A stretch of DNA of 64,000 nt, from the NCBI GenBank assembly GCA_022316685.1, contig JAKJHU010000109.1:496001-560000 (forward strand), given 5' to 3'. Of this stretch, positions 25,401 through 38,615 are shown piece after piece. The stretch is from Progne subis subis. Taxonomy: Eukaryota > Chordata > Aves > Passeriformes > Hirundinidae. The first letter of the stretch is position 1; every line of letters starts with the position of its first letter. Below the pieces are notes generated by a model, which made no database searches, had not been told where the DNA came from, and was given only the letters and a program-made list of their open reading frames with translations. The translations under genes and the position numbers were made by a program.

Positions 25401-28400
25401 CATACAAATACAAAAATAAGCCAAGTGCAGCATTTTTAACTGTTCAGCAATACCTAAAATACCAGCTCAAGCTGAGGCTTCGCCATGCTGGGCACTACCT
25501 GACACGCAGTTATGATATTCCTTGAGCCAAGGACGCGAGACATGCAAAGCATAAAAGAATGTGGGGTCAGCAGAGATAGGAAACCCCCTGAGAAGTGTCT
25601 TGCATGCACTGCAGCGCTCTAATCCACACACAGCGTGCCCTGGCTGCTTGGGGCTGGCACTCTGCTGCAGGAAGAGTATTTTCTGAGCACCTGAGCCGTC
25701 AGGGTCTGGGCTGCCCTCGGGAAGGAGCTACGGCAGCGTCTTTGGCATCCAGAGCCCAGACACAACAGAGGCGCGGGGCAGCAGATGGCAGCAGGGCTGG
25801 GGGCAGCCAGCTGGCCGGGTTACCTGGAGCTGTTTGGGCAGCTGAGCAAGGCCTCCAGATCACAGGAATGTCACCCAGGTGAGCACTGCAGAGCTGAGCA
25901 CATTCACATCTAACCTGAGGAGCCTGGAGGCTGAAGTGAGTGTAGGCTTCAGTCCCTGGATCACTCTGGAGTCCTGCCTTCCACTCTTTTATCCTTGTGA
26001 AGTGTGGGATTATCTCATGCTCTCTGAGAAAGAGAAGTCCCTTCCTCCTGGGAGCAGAAAAAAGCTGCTGGGTTAGGACAGGGGGACCCCAAAGGCTGGA
26101 GTGCCTTCAGGCCACAACTCCGTGACTGATCCCTGGGGCCTCACACTAACACCATTATCTCCCTCGGCTCCTGGGAGCTGAAGAAACCTTCTCTGGCTGT
26201 TTTGCCCTTAAAGCTCAAGAGATTGACCTTTGCTTATTCTTTCCCAAGCTTGTTAGAGCCAGGTCCTAAGTGTGCTGACTAATGACGGCGAGGTTTAGCG
26301 CAGACCAGGCTGTGCTGCAGTCAGAACAAAGCCTGATGCTTCTCCCACATGAGGAGGTGTGCAGAAGCGCAGAGATCCTTGTGGGTTTTTGCACAGGTTG
26401 GCTTCTCCGAGCCCAAAACTGCAGGGCAAGCACAGCAGAGGGGCACTGCACAACTGGGTGGGCAGTTGCTGCTCACTCTCTGGCCTCCTGCCATAGCCAG
26501 CTGATTTACCACCCTGACAAGAAGAGAAATTAGATGCCCTGCTTAGAGGTTTATATTTATTGGAACAGGAGAAAACTCAACAAAGAACCTACTTGGTGAC
26601 TGCTAGAAATATGTGTAAACCAGTTAAACACACTTTATAAAACCTTACAACAATAATACACTTTTACTGAAACAATCACAGGAGCAATTTCACCTGTACT
26701 TACTGTCCAGTCATCTGAGCACAAACAGCCCTGAGATTTATGTGCTAGTGGAAACATAATTTCTATTATCTCCGACATTAAACTTGGCAATGGAAAATCC
26801 CATGCCTGGAGTGCAAAATCAATTTCAATAACCAGAATAGCAAGAAGTCAAAGGCAGGACTTGGAAAGGACATGAGTTTCTCAAATAGCTAGCCAGCTTT
26901 CTTTATAATGGGAATGCCACTGGGATAGGATGGGATGGGCAATTGGACTTTCTGGCTAGATTTTCTCTCTCAGCATGAAATATTGCTGTAGTTATATGAG
27001 GCAGGGTTCTGGACCACAGCAGTGGCTCTCAAACTTCGTTTTTCCTGTCAAACCTCACACTTGGAGCATACAAGACAGGAGAGCAATGGCTGAACTGCAG
27101 GATCTAAGACTGCTTTTCACTGTACCCAGGCCTGAAATACAGCTAGTCCAAACTGCTGGTTCTGAGACAGGACCAGGTGTGTCAGAACAAGATATGCTAA
27201 TTCCCGCAGGAGGGGATCTGCCCCTCATCCCAATCCTCACTGCAGCAAAGGCACAGTGTGCAAGGTTTCCTGGATAACAGGTTAGGGATACAGGTGGAGC
27301 TGCTCCTGCCTTTGAGAGGGCAGATGAATTAGGGAACCTGCCAAGATCCATGCCAGGCCAATTTGCTGCACAAGGCATTGCCTTAACCCTGACACACAAA
27401 CGTTATATCTCTTCCCACTGCTGAGGTTTAAGGGTGACAGAGGGGAGCTGCTGTAAGTATAACAACTCTGAATATTCCTGGTGCCAGTGAAGTACCAGCC
27501 CCCCTGTAAGCTCACCCAAATTGCCATATCCTGCTTTGGAGGCAAAACGCAGACAGCTTGCTGAGCCCTGAAGCTACAGACGCCTGGATCCAGGGTTTGC
27601 ACCAGCTCAGGTGGGACGGCAGGAGCTCCAGAGGTTCCTGAAGCCACCGTGCCATTCCTAGAAGTACCAGCTGCCGATGGGGAAAGCTGCAAGTATGGGT
27701 TTAGAAGTGATGCCTTCACACACCTTTATGCATTCCCCTTCAGGACCTCTCCGCTGGGGACTGCTTTACAGAAAGCTGCAGTGACAGGGGAGCTGAACCA
27801 AGCGCTCAGATCCTCAATGCGCCCTTGTGCAGGCAACACTTCAGCTGCCCTTCCCTCACTTCCTGGGCTTTCCAGGGGGTCATGGCAGATTTTAATCCAT
27901 TGCTCCCTCCTCTGGGAACCAAGACAGGTTTGTACTAGGACACTTTTGCCCTGCAAAGGCAAATCTTTTGCCTGCACATTGCAAACACTGCAGGTTCCCC
28001 TCTGCAGTAAATTCAAGATTCAAACACAGAACCAGCGTTTCAAGTTTAGCACAAAAGACATAGCACATACACAGAAAAAAACCTTCTAAAAGAGGCAGTA
28101 AAAAATGAAATACCATCTCCAGTGCAAGAATATTCACAAGTCACAAAGAGCTGAGCCTCTGCCATGAACTACAATCAAGAAATGAACCCAAGGCATGAAC
28201 CTCTCTCCCAGCTCCCTTCACTCATGTCTGCATGATAACGAACAGCCAGGCTGCAGAAAAGGAGAAAGACTCCTGAGTGATCCTCCCTAATAGATTCGTC
28301 TTTTATCATGTTTTCATGACCTTTGTAAAAGGCAATTTAAATTCTAATTGTCCTGTGAGCACCACAGGAATCAATTAGTGACAAGAGATGTTAATTGTGC

Positions 28401-31400
28401 AGACTGGGAGGAGGCATTGCTGGGCTGCTCGGCTCCAACACGGGGTTAAGAGCCCAGGGGAATGCTGGGATGGTTGGGGCTTTAATCAGTCCTCCCTTTT
28501 TGATGGTTTCCATGTTGTGCTGCAGTTGTCAAGGTCCATTAGTCTTCTGGAGCACTGAGGGAAGCAGTGGCATCCCCTCCGCCCCTGCACTCGCCAAGCA
28601 CATGCACAAAGGATCAGAAGGAACTGCCACTGAGAAGGCAAATCCTATAACCTCACTCTCTTTTTGTTCTTGCTTCCTCTCCCCGCAGACCCTGCATAGG
28701 AATCAGGTTTGGGGCACCGGCGATTACAAAGCAAACGCTCGATGTCGGTGGGCTGTAAGGGAGGTGAGCCTGGTCCCACCACCTAAAGATCCAGCTTGAG
28801 CTGGGTGTGAAAAGGAAACCCTGCTGGTTTAGTCCTGGGGCACTGTGCTTCTCCATGAGAACCCTGGCACTGATCACAGTAACCCTTGCAATGCCAAAGG
28901 GCAGGCTGGATGCCCAGCATTTAGACTACACGAGCGTGGATGGGGAAAATTTGCCTGAGCCAGAATGAGAACATGCAGCCCAAAAGAGTGCCCAGCCCAT
29001 CCTGGCACAGGAAAAGAGGACTCAGAAAAGAGGACTTGGCACAAGGAGTCAGGTGCACCCTGAGATCCAGCATTTGTTACCTGCTTCTCCTCGGGGGAAA
29101 GCAGTGCCCCCCTCACCTGCACCCCCTGGCTGGCACAGTTACCCAGTGGCTCAGGAGTCCTCAGCATCTCCAAGACATGTAGCATGACTTCATGCCAGGA
29201 AAGCTTGTGCTGTGCCAAGTCATGCATCTGGGATGGTTAAACCCCCCAGAAATAATAATCCAACCACTATGTTCTATTAAATACCATCACAGGCCACTAT
29301 CACTACCCAAATCCCTCTACATTACCCAGCAGGCAACCTTGGGAGCTCCCTTGGGTAGGTGCTGTGCCTTAATTACTCATGTTCTGCCTGAAACACTGTA
29401 AATGCTCCTTCTTTCTCAGCAAATGCTATTCTTGGGAATGCTCTCCCCGTGCACACAGATTGATTTGGTTTTTTGTTATATTTTACTTTTTAATGCCTCA
29501 CATTCTCTAGCTTCTGGAATAGGTGTTGGGAACCATTTTCTAAGGAGCACTGAACACAATGGGAATGTCCTGTGTGACACTCCATCACACATCCTAGGGA
29601 TATCATTGTCATTTTTTAAGCTCAGCTTTAGGCACCCCACCCAAAAGAGTGAAGAGCTCAGAGTCTGTGAAAGTCTCAGTTCTGCTCCTTGATGGTGAAA
29701 TCAGAACCTTCTCTTAATTTATGAGCATGAAGCTAAGACATAGCTTTAGCTACTTGTAATTTGGAAGAAATAGTTAACCTGCTTACCAGGGATCCTACAT
29801 TTTTATTGCAAATCCCACGTGCAGGAATCTTTTTGAGGGCAACAAGGCTCCAGCACACTGGGAGGATATTAGATGGAGGATAGCCCAGGTCAGAAAGGTT
29901 GCTTAGGGACTAAGCAAGGCCAGAGGGAGCATGTGGTGCGGCCAGGTTTGATGTGCAAGCCAGAGGGGGAGGAAGGAGCCTGCAGTTAGTGTCACACTGA
30001 AATTTCAGAGCCATATCCTCTGCAGGGGACCCAGAACTTCACACCAGCACAGTGGACTCCTGTGGCGCAAATGGGAAGAAAACCTGGCAGGTGTGAAGTG
30101 TAATCCCCACGTGAGGTTCCTCCCATCCCTTGCCAGAAAGTCCTTTCCAGCTGCCACATCCATTTTTCTGAGCAGTGGAACAAAGCTGGTTTCACTTCCA
30201 ACAGCACAGAATTAGCAATTTCTCTACTCACTCTCTGCCCAGCTCATCTACAGAGCCTTTGCTGAATTTCCATTAAAAATAATAATGCATTTTGTTCTGC
30301 TTCACAAGGCCCATTGGTCACCTGCCTATATCTCTTTCAGACTTCACTAGGTTCCTCCTTTCTTTCACCGGCACAATCATTTTATGCTCTCATCTTTCCC
30401 TTCCATTATTTGGGTGATTGTGGACACGTTTTTATTGCCGAGATTTACAAAACAATTCGCTCAGGCCTTACACAGCAGAGCTGTCCGTGCTCTAGAAGAG
30501 GGAAGCAGTGACTGTGTGAGCTGGTCCCCGGAGCACAGAGCAGGCTCCTGAGGTGCAGCTGATCACTCTCACCCCTGGGGTTACCTGAGCTCCCCCTGGC
30601 ACAGCCCGGCCTGGCAGGCTCCTGCCACACATGGGAGGGACTTGCTTCTGGTTTGTACCCCTGCGTCTCTTCCTCTGCAAGGTCTGACGCCCTCCCACCA
30701 AATTAGCAAGCGGTGAACACAATCTTTTCACAGCAAACAGGAAACAAGTGCCTTCTGAAGGGCCACGACAGAACTAAGTAAAACAGGCTCATCCATCACA
30801 AGATTCCCGAGGCACCACTTGCCCGTGCCCAGGGACCAGCTGAGCAGCGAAACTCCCTCTGGAGGCTGCTAATGCCTTCCTCTGCTCTCTGAAAAAGGAT
30901 GCCAGAAGCAGGCTCGCTCCTTCCTTTCCCACTTTATTCATTCCCCAGCATCTGCATTGCGTGCTAACACAGCCTGCACTCTCCCTGAGCATTCGGGGAG
31001 GGCGGGAGAGCTCCAGCCAAAGGCTGCATTCGCAGCCAGGGCTCGGCACGACAGGGAAGCCTCATGGGTGAGCTGCTTCTGGGCGGGAGCTGATGGAAAG
31101 ACCTGCCAGAGGAAACCTTTCTCCTTGGCACGGCAGCTTCTAAGACTTCCATAAATCCAAGGAATTAGTCTGCATAACGTCTAATCTGCTAATAACACGG
31201 GTATTGTATAATATATGTGCACATAGCATAGATATTAAATGTAGATATGTTAATACAAAATGTATCGTACACACCTAATTAGCAGTCGTTACTCCAGACA
31301 GAGCCAGTTTTGCATATGCCTTTATCTTCAGCGTTCACTGAGTGTGCCTTAGGGGTCCCAATTTTCCTAATCCTAATCCTAAATGTAATCTTTAACCTTC

Positions 31401-32573
31401 CTTTTAACCCTCCAAAATTGCTGCCCTGAATGCCTCCTGTGATGCTGTTACTTATTCACAGTTAAAGGCAGCATCATTTCAGCAGCCCGTCTGCCTCTTG
31501 CTCTCCTGATTCTGTCTATTCACAGGCAGCTTCGCCTCTTTCTTTTTCTGCTCACCTGGAATAGCCTGTAATGGCTCCCCCACAGATCTCACTACCCACC
31601 TGCCTCAGTCCAGGCAGGACAGCTGGAATCAGGAGCCTCGCTGAGAGCAGGCACTGGTGGTTTTCATGAGCTGAACTGTGCCCAAGGCAGGTGCTAAATC
31701 TTCACCGACTTTTGCTTTTTTCTTTTTCTCCTCTGCTCCTGCAAGGCTGGTCCTATACAAAAGGAGAGAGGCCCAAGCACAGGTACCTTGAAAACCACAC
31801 CAGATCCTGCGCCGCAGCAATCAAACATTTCTTCAATGTTTCTTTCCAGAAAGGAAAGAAAGGGAGTGAAAAACAAGTAGCAGTTATGAGAACTGGGCTA
31901 CAGAGAGCAGCCATCAAGACAGAAATTTCATTTGCCAAGTAGGAATTTAAACTGATTGGCTTCTAGTAGCATGGAGTGAATGTGGACACTAATTTGACTT
32001 AAAAGCCACTATTATTTTTCAAAGCCATTTTCCCCAGCTGCCAGAAAATACAGCCACATCCAAAAGCTACAAGAAAACATATCAAGTTTCACCAACTGAA
32101 GTGCAGCCAAGTTCCCATGATGGCACCTGGCATTGACCACATCAGAACAGTCAAGCCACTGAGTCCAGCAGCAAAAATTCTTCTCTGTTTATTTTACTTA
32201 TTTTATCTTTGCGGCACCAGCTATGCCTCTACCAAGTCCATACAGCCCTGAGGCTACATATATAGCTCAGCCTCCTGCTGCCAAAAAAAGAAAAAAAGAA
32301 AATTTGGCTCTCTCAGCACCAACTCAGACCATTTGTGTCTGGGCAGGGACTGATGATGGAGCCTGGCACAAAGTCTTTGTCTGGCTCTAATATACTCATT
32401 CTTGTGTCTGACCATCAGGATGCTTTGGTGGAGCTGTGCCTGCCCTGCTGGGAAACATTAACATCTCCTCCAGAGCTCTGCTACAAGCTGCTGCCCTTTT
32501 GTGTCCACTGCAGGCTGATGCAGAAGAGAGAGCCATCGTGTTCCCTCTATGCTGGGGTCTCTTATTTTTTCCC
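25401..32573. other. Intergenic sequence; two AT-rich candidate conserved elements
   Basis: No exon is supported. Candidate conserved non-coding stretches are 28280-28410 (ATTTAAATTCTAATTGTCC, GAATCAATTAGTGACAAG) and 31140-31300 (GGAATTAGTCTGCATAAC, CACCTAATTAGCAGTCG). They are flagged only on motif density. The remainder is ordinary unique sequence with short overlapping open frames. Confidence 0.55.
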
Positions 32574-32906
32574 AATCGTAGAATTGTATAGGTTGGAAAT
32601 GACCCCTGCAAACATCATGTCCATCCGTTTGCCCAGCACAGCCAAGGCCACCACTGCCCCATGTCCCCAGGTGCCACATCCACACAGCTTTTAAATCCTT
32701 CCAGGGGTGGTGACTCCGCCACTGCCCTGGGCAGCTCTGCCAGGGCTGGACGACCCTTTTGATGAAAAAATTTTCCTAATATCCAATCTAAACCTCCTTT
32801 AGTGCATCCTGAAGCTGTTTCCTCTTGTTTGTTGCTTGTCACCTGGGAGAAGAGACCGACTCCCACCTGGCTACAACCTCCTCTCAGGTTCTCTGTGATG
32901 CAGGGA
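32574..32906 (-). mobile_element. CR1 LINE fragment, 5'-truncated
   Basis: The plus strand reads as the reverse complement of an avian CR1 3' end. It opens AATCGTAGAATTGTATAGGT, then TTGGAAATGACCCCTGCAA, a block around GGGGTGGTGACTCCGCCACT, then TTTTCCTAATATCCAATCTA and GGGAGAAGAGACCGACTCCC. These are the landmark phrases of CR1 subfamilies with this 3' region. The element is cut short at its 5' end near 32906, which is typical of CR1. No reverse transcriptase coding remains. The terminal 8-bp repeat is worn down to one degenerate unit, suggesting an old copy. Confidence 0.9.
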
Positions 32907-33949
32907 TATTGTAGTAACTCTTCACTTGCTTTTCCCTGCTTCCTGAAACTGAGTTTTTGCAAGGAAAACATGACACTGTGGCCAGCAAACAGTACCTGTT
33001 ACATCATGGGACTTGTCTCAACTCTGTGTTACACAAGCTGATGGGCTCTGGACAGTGTCTCAAACAGCCTCTCCAAAGCTCAGACCCCCAGCTTTCTTCT
33101 AGAATCCAAACTGCAAGGAAATGAAAGCCCGGGGAGTTGACATGACCGCAAAGAGCAGCTGGTTCTTTTACTTGTATCTGCACAAATACAAGAGCAGAGG
33201 AGCTTTCTGTGTTGCTGCTGGTGCTACATCCCTGATAATGCTCCTAAAACTGGCATTCTTTCATCAGTTTGAGAGCCCCACATTTTGCCAGGCACTCCTG
33301 AGCTGAGGAAGAGCGCCGGGGCACACAAGCCCTGGCTGCAGCCGCTCCCTGGGGAGGCGCTGGGGTCTCTGCCCCACGGCAGGGAACAGAGCAGGCACCT
33401 CTGTGAGCCAGCCTGCAGCCCCTGCCACTGCACTGCCACGGGGCAGAACTCTGTCAGCAGCCAGGGCTGCAGGTAAAGTGTCCCTTGTCCCTGTGTGTGG
33501 GGGGAAACGTACGGGCAGGCCGGGAACATGGAAAAAAGGGATGAGAGTCGAAGCTAGTGGGAGGAAACAAGATTGTTTTAACAGCGGCAGCCACTGGGTG
33601 GTAGAGTCTGCTACCGAGAGAGGTGGCCAGGGAGGGGCTGCTGCCGGGGGCCACGGTGGCCCATGGAGAGTAGGAACTACTGACTCAGGATTGTCCTAAA
33701 AACCCTGGGGTCAGCTACAGCCCCAATGCTCCGGCCAGCCCCAATCTCACATGGTCACATCAAAGCAAAGCAGAAGGAGCGTGTCCTTGGTCAAAAGGAG
33801 GGCACAAAACGATGCTGAACCCCCCAGTTAAACTGAGGCAAGATGGATAACACAAAAATCAGCTCCAAGATCAATATTTCTATTAAATTACAAGCATAAC
33901 AAGGTTAGAGAGGTGAGGAGAGTAAATAATTAACTAGTGTACAGGATTT

Positions 33950-33953
<4 letters not shown>
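32907..33953. other. Unassigned sequence between a CR1 fragment and a T37 run
   Basis: The 33280-33480 part is GC-rich and is followed by a donor-like GCTGCAG|GTAAAG at 33472. A weak acceptor-like TTTTGCCAG precedes it near 33291. A non-coding exon is conceivable, but a 63-codon frame here has no recognisable content. Confidence 0.45.

Positions 33954-33990
<37 letters not shown>
33954..33990 (-). repeat. Uninterrupted T37 (A37 on the minus strand) with adjacent AATAAA
   Basis: Thirty-seven consecutive T residues. On the minus strand the sequence just before the A run is GAATAAAATGACTCTGTTT, so a canonical AATAAA ends about 13 nt before the poly(A). This is the layout of a retroposed mRNA 3' end. 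No parent gene or target-site duplication is recognised, so the tract may equally be a plain mononucleotide repeat. Confidence 0.85.
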
Positions 33991-33994
<4 letters not shown>

Positions 33995-36900
33995 AGAGTC
34001 ATTTTATTCTCCTGGGTGATTAGCTATGCAGTTGACATTAATCACAACTGCAGCAATTATTTGAAGTATTTGATTAATCAATCCAGTGGAAAAGGAGAGC
34101 TAGGCCAAGCTAGCCTTGCTGCACAGCCCTGCTGGTCAATCAGTCAATACACAGGTGCTGGCTTTCAGAAAGGTGACACGTTTCCTGCAGGGTATAACGA
34201 GTCCTCTGCCTGGCTGGATACAGCAGGAAGATGGATAGAACACTTCAGATGGTGAGGATGCAGACCATGATGCTTTCCAGCTGAATTAAAGAGTATTTAT
34301 TAATGCTAGACTTGCTGAATTGGGAATTTCAACTTGTGGCCCTCCAGCTACTGAAACACAAACACAATCAAATGCTTGCCCAGACCTGATGATATGTGTG
34401 AAAAAATACCATTACAGAGCAGTGTGTGGCAGCCAACACTGGCTGAAACTCCTCTTTCCTTCTCATGAATAATCTGAGAAGAGATTACAATTGAGGAAGA
34501 AAAAGAAGCACAGAAGGCTGTCTGAGCATTATTATTATTAAAAGAGCAGGTTGGAAAAGATCAGGTGTATACTTTCTTTTTCTTACCATCTTTTCTTCTA
34601 ATAGTCATTCCTGGAATTTCTGTTTACAGCTCCTACTCCTGCTAGCAGTGATCTTCAAACTGAATGGGAAGAAACTCCAGGCTTGGAAAACCACTGAAAT
34701 CAACTTTCAACACCTTTTTGACAATTCTTACACCTACCGACAGACAGCTGGTAATGTGCTATATTATAATACGTCCTCATCTGGTTTTGCTCTGGATTAG
34801 GCTGCTGCTTTCAAAAATGCAAATGTTAACTCCCAGAACAAACTTTGCTCGATGATGTTAAGCTTATGTGTAAACTGAAATGCAGCAGACTTTCATTACA
34901 AGAGCTCAACCATTTAAAAAGATGAAAATTACAAGATGGGGCACATTTTTCAAACAAATATTAGAACATTCAACCTGTATTTTATTGATTATGTTTCCCC
35001 ATCTAACACTTCTACTGCTGCATATAAATGAAACTAGTGTTTCTTTAACACAAAAACTGTAAAGGATCAAAAATCTTTTGGACTGCTGCAACTCCTGCAG
35101 GGAAATTGCCTCATGGTCATGGCAATGCAAAGCTCTGGTGCATGGCTGCAGATTACACTCTCTTCTAGGCACAGCCCAGGTGGAAAATGAGCTCTCCTGG
35201 GTGCAAGCAGGACACCAGACTGCCACACTCCCAAAACTTTTGCACACAGATCCTTCATGCACAAAGCCAGGAGGTTCCTACTCCAGTGGAGGACACTGCT
35301 GCAGGAAGAGAGGCAGGGTCTAGAATAAGGCACTACATACATGCTTTTGGTAAGATCAACCACTCCAAGTTTTTTGTCTGCTCCTCAAGCAGCATATTTC
35401 TTACATCTGGCATGCAAAATACTGTAATAGTGAAGAACATCCCATTTTGATTTAAATGAATGCGTTTATTTCCAAAAGGGAGACCGTAAGTTAAACAAAC
35501 ACATTTCTCTCTTTGCACATGAAAGCATTGTTTTGTCACAGATGTACAGTATAATACATTTATTTTCTCAATTGTTTTGTATTTGTAAGGCACCGCCAGT
35601 TATTTGGATGGGTTTGTAAGGATGAAGCAAATTGCTCTGTGGGGCTCTATTCAAGGAACATAATATTCCCACAAAAGCACCATAATTCTGCATGCAGCAA
35701 CACAAACTGCCACGACACTGCAGCAGCTGGCAGGGTGGATAGAGTTAGCATTATCAGAACCAGCACGACAACTCCTCTCCAAAAGCCCCTTCTATGCATA
35801 AATTAATGATGAATGTACATTGATTAGCCCCCACCCAGACTCTGAGGAGCCCTGCCTTCCTGCAGTGCCACTTTGGAACCTCACCACAGTTGCTCTGTCC
35901 ATTCAGGAGGCCTGGGGAGCACTTCAGCTTGTCCTTGCCCAAAGCCCTGGAGCCCTGCTCACAGGTGTGCACTGGGGCACATCAGGGAACAGCCAACAAC
36001 ACAGGATGGCATCAGCAGCGTGCCAGGAGGGGCATTTTGGGAGGTCTGCCACGCAGGAAGCTGAGAGGCTCAACATCCTGCCAGGGATCACATCTGTGTT
36101 CCAGAAGTTGGATATAAATTCAGCTGTACCTATCCTTCTGAGTGCCTCCCTTCTCCAGGCATGCAGAAGAACAAGCTGCCACAGAAACACTTTATGAGAC
36201 TGTGTTTTCCATCACAACTACAACAAGCTGGAAATGTGCACAGGCCTGGGGGACATTGCTGCCCCCAAACTCTCAGGCTTCTCCAGCTATTTGCCAGCTT
36301 CCTTCACAGCTGTAACCAGTTCCCGCTTGGCACACTGTGCCTTCCTGAAATTTGACCACAGAGGCCTTCCTATGCATCTCTAAGTCCTTCTGGTTACACA
36401 AAAATGGGGTTTAAAACCCAAGAAAATGTGTGTTCTGAATACAGGCCGACTAACTCATGTTAATTAACTCAGGTCAAAGCAGGACTAAGACAAGGCAGGT
36501 TGACCTGGAGGCTCAAGTAAAAACATGATGTGGGAATTCACATTTGAAGTCAACTTGTCTGGTTTGATATTGAATCTGAGTTCAAAGCTTTTAGCATGCA
36601 CAGGTATGAGTTTGTAAGACAATAGTAATGATATATTGGCAGAGTGAATACCTAGCTCCAACAGGGAAGCCTCCTGTTCTACTGCTACCTCTCTAAAATA
36701 TCCCTGCATTTTCCTGTGTCAGGTGACTTCACCTTTAACTAAAGGCTTCACTGCCTGACTGGTTTCTGTGGGTCATCTGTGGGGCTGCTGAAGCCAGGCT
36801 CCTCCTTGCACACTAATGACTCCTCTCAGCCTAGGAATGTGCTTTTGGGTGCTGCCTCTGTTACCATACACAAGCTCATCTCGAGAGAACCCAGCACAGC

Positions 36901-37300
36901 CTGGTTTATATGAGCAGGTGCACTGAAACTGAGCAAGAGAGGAAAATCTGTGTCAGCAGGAAAATGAAGAGAGAAGCAGTGCAGGGGGGGCTTAAAGAAA
37001 CAACCACCCCTTGCTTTATACTCATTGTCTCCTACAGACATGAGAGCTGGAAGTTTCTTGAAGAGGTCCAATGGTGATTGGGACATTGACGTCCGGTCTC
37101 CACTGGAATCCTTTATCCAGAAGTTGTCTGGGATCCCATGGTTCTTCTAGGCCAGTCTTTCCATCAGCTCTTTCTATGCAGCATCATTAGCAACTTGTAA
37201 CAGCTCATGACCTCAGAAAATTTACTACTTAGAGCACTGACAGATAATAATAGCAAGGCAGAAGGGAATTTGGGCAGAGAAGAAATCTTAGCTTTCTAGA

Positions 37301-37318
37301 TTTTTTTTTTTTTTTTTT
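37301..37318 (+). repeat. T18 mononucleotide run
   Basis: Eighteen consecutive T residues between ATTAGA-like flanks and GCAGGATAG. Confidence 0.9.
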
Positions 37319-37371
37319 GCAGGATAGTGTTAGTTTTGATCAGTCAGCTCTGATGTGGAAGCCAGGCAAGA

Positions 37372-37382
37372 GCTGACTCAGC
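37372..37382. promoter_or_regulatory. Perfect MARE/NF-E2-type palindrome (GCTGACTCAGC)
   Basis: This 11-bp palindrome is the core recognised by Maf and CNC-bZIP factors. It is rare by chance at this length, but a single motif does not establish an enhancer. It sits about 55 bp right of a T18 run and about 230 bp left of a MIR-like core fragment. Confidence 0.25.
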
Positions 37383-37610
37383 GAACACACTAAATGGTGA
37401 TTTCACACAGCAGCCTAATGATGACAACGATGATGTTGTGGTAACTTGTGTACAGCTACTGAGCATCGCTGGGAGAGAGGGAAGAGCCCTGCTGTATTGC
37501 TGTGATTCCCAATAAACCAGTAGAATTCCTGTTGTCAGTCCTAAGGGAGGTCTTGAACCATTGCTAGTGGTGGCTGAGTTCTCTGAGCTCTCTGCAAAGG
37601 TGAGTCACAG

Positions 37611-37662
37611 CATTATCCCTGTTTTGCACATCTCTGTGATTAGCCCAAAGTTACTTACCCCA
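37611..37662 (-). repeat. MIR-like core fragment, reverse orientation
   Basis: The plus-strand phrase ATTATCCCTGTTTTGCACAT, a short gap, then TAGCCCAAAGTTACTTA matches the reverse complement of the MIR core (TAACTTGCCCAAGGTCAC...GATGGGGAAACTGAGG...AAAATGGGGATAAT region). It is only about 50 bp and diverged. Confidence 0.42.
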
Positions 37663-38043
37663 AGTGAGCACCCCTCGAGGTGTCCAGCTCAGCTTTTCCA
37701 ATTCCCAGCCCATCACTCATCAAGCCACAACAGATCCCTGGAAGACTACACACCCTGACCTCAGAAGGGGCACTGACTAAATCCCATATGGAGCATGAGA
37801 GCTGAGATGATTTTTCTGCTGCTGGTTGTTACCTAGGAAAATTCTAGAGAACGCTATTCTCACAAAAAGGACAGGAAGGCAGCGCTGCTGCAGAGCCAGG
37901 ACACATCCATTGCATGGGTGGGTTGGTCCCTCTGCCAGCCCCAGCAAAGAGAATAATTACACAGAAATAACTCCGATAGGAACGAGCAGATTATCTGTGC
38001 ATTTGCTAGCGAGCTGGATAAGGGTGTTGCAGAGCCATTGAGG

Positions 38044-38232
38044 GGTTTGTATTGGAAGGGTCCTCAAACACCAACCTGTTCCAAGCCCCTGCCATGGGCA
38101 AGGACACCTTCCACTAGAGCAGGACAGTCCATGGCCTCCAGCACTGCCAGGGATGGGGTACCCACAGCTTCAGAGGGTCGGTAAGAGCCCAGTGCCAGTG
38201 TCTCACCACCCCCACAGGGAAGAATCACATCA
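38044..38232 (-). mobile_element. CR1 LINE fragment, 3' end only
   Basis: The plus strand carries diverged reverse-complement CR1 sequence: TATTGGAAGGGTCCTCAAA, then CCCTGCCATGGGCAAGGACA, CCTTCCACTAGAGCAGGAC, a CTCCAGCACTGCCAGGGATGGGG block, and CCAGTGTCTCACCACCCCCA followed by a short match to the AGTGAAGAA segment. It is about 190 bp, 5'-truncated and lacks the terminal octamer repeat. It lies about 380 bp left of the CpG-rich block. Confidence 0.88.
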
Positions 38233-38615
38233 ATTAATGGCATGCACCAAATTCAACTACACTGGGCTGGCAGGGAGCAAGGGAGAAGAGGCAGCCGCTG
38301 TGGCTGGATGGAAGCACAAGGACAGGTCAAACAGATTTACAAGGAGTTTGAAGTAGGAACTTCTCAGCATAAGGCAGCGGATGCAACAAAATGCACTAAT
38401 ATCCCACGGCAATCAATACAGAACGAAAATTGTGTCAGCTTTACAAAGCACCTTCCCTAGATCCAAGAGGATCATTAAGAAACAACAACAATAAAAAAAA
38501 GGTGCAACTATTCACTGCAGTTAACACAGCTGGAACTGTGTTTTCATGTCTAGAGCTGAAGTCATGGCATGACTTCATGTCTGAACTGAGCAGATGGAAA
38601 GGAACACATGGAAAG

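Larger units (their letters stand above)
33991..37610. other. Unassigned sequence; possible retrocopy body right of the poly(A)
   Basis: If the T37 run is a retroposed tail, the copied transcript would occupy this region on the minus strand starting at 33991. I recognise no coding remnant in it. A perfect palindrome, TTGATTAATCAA, lies at 34070-34081. The rest is ordinary AT-rich intergenic sequence. Confidence 0.5.
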
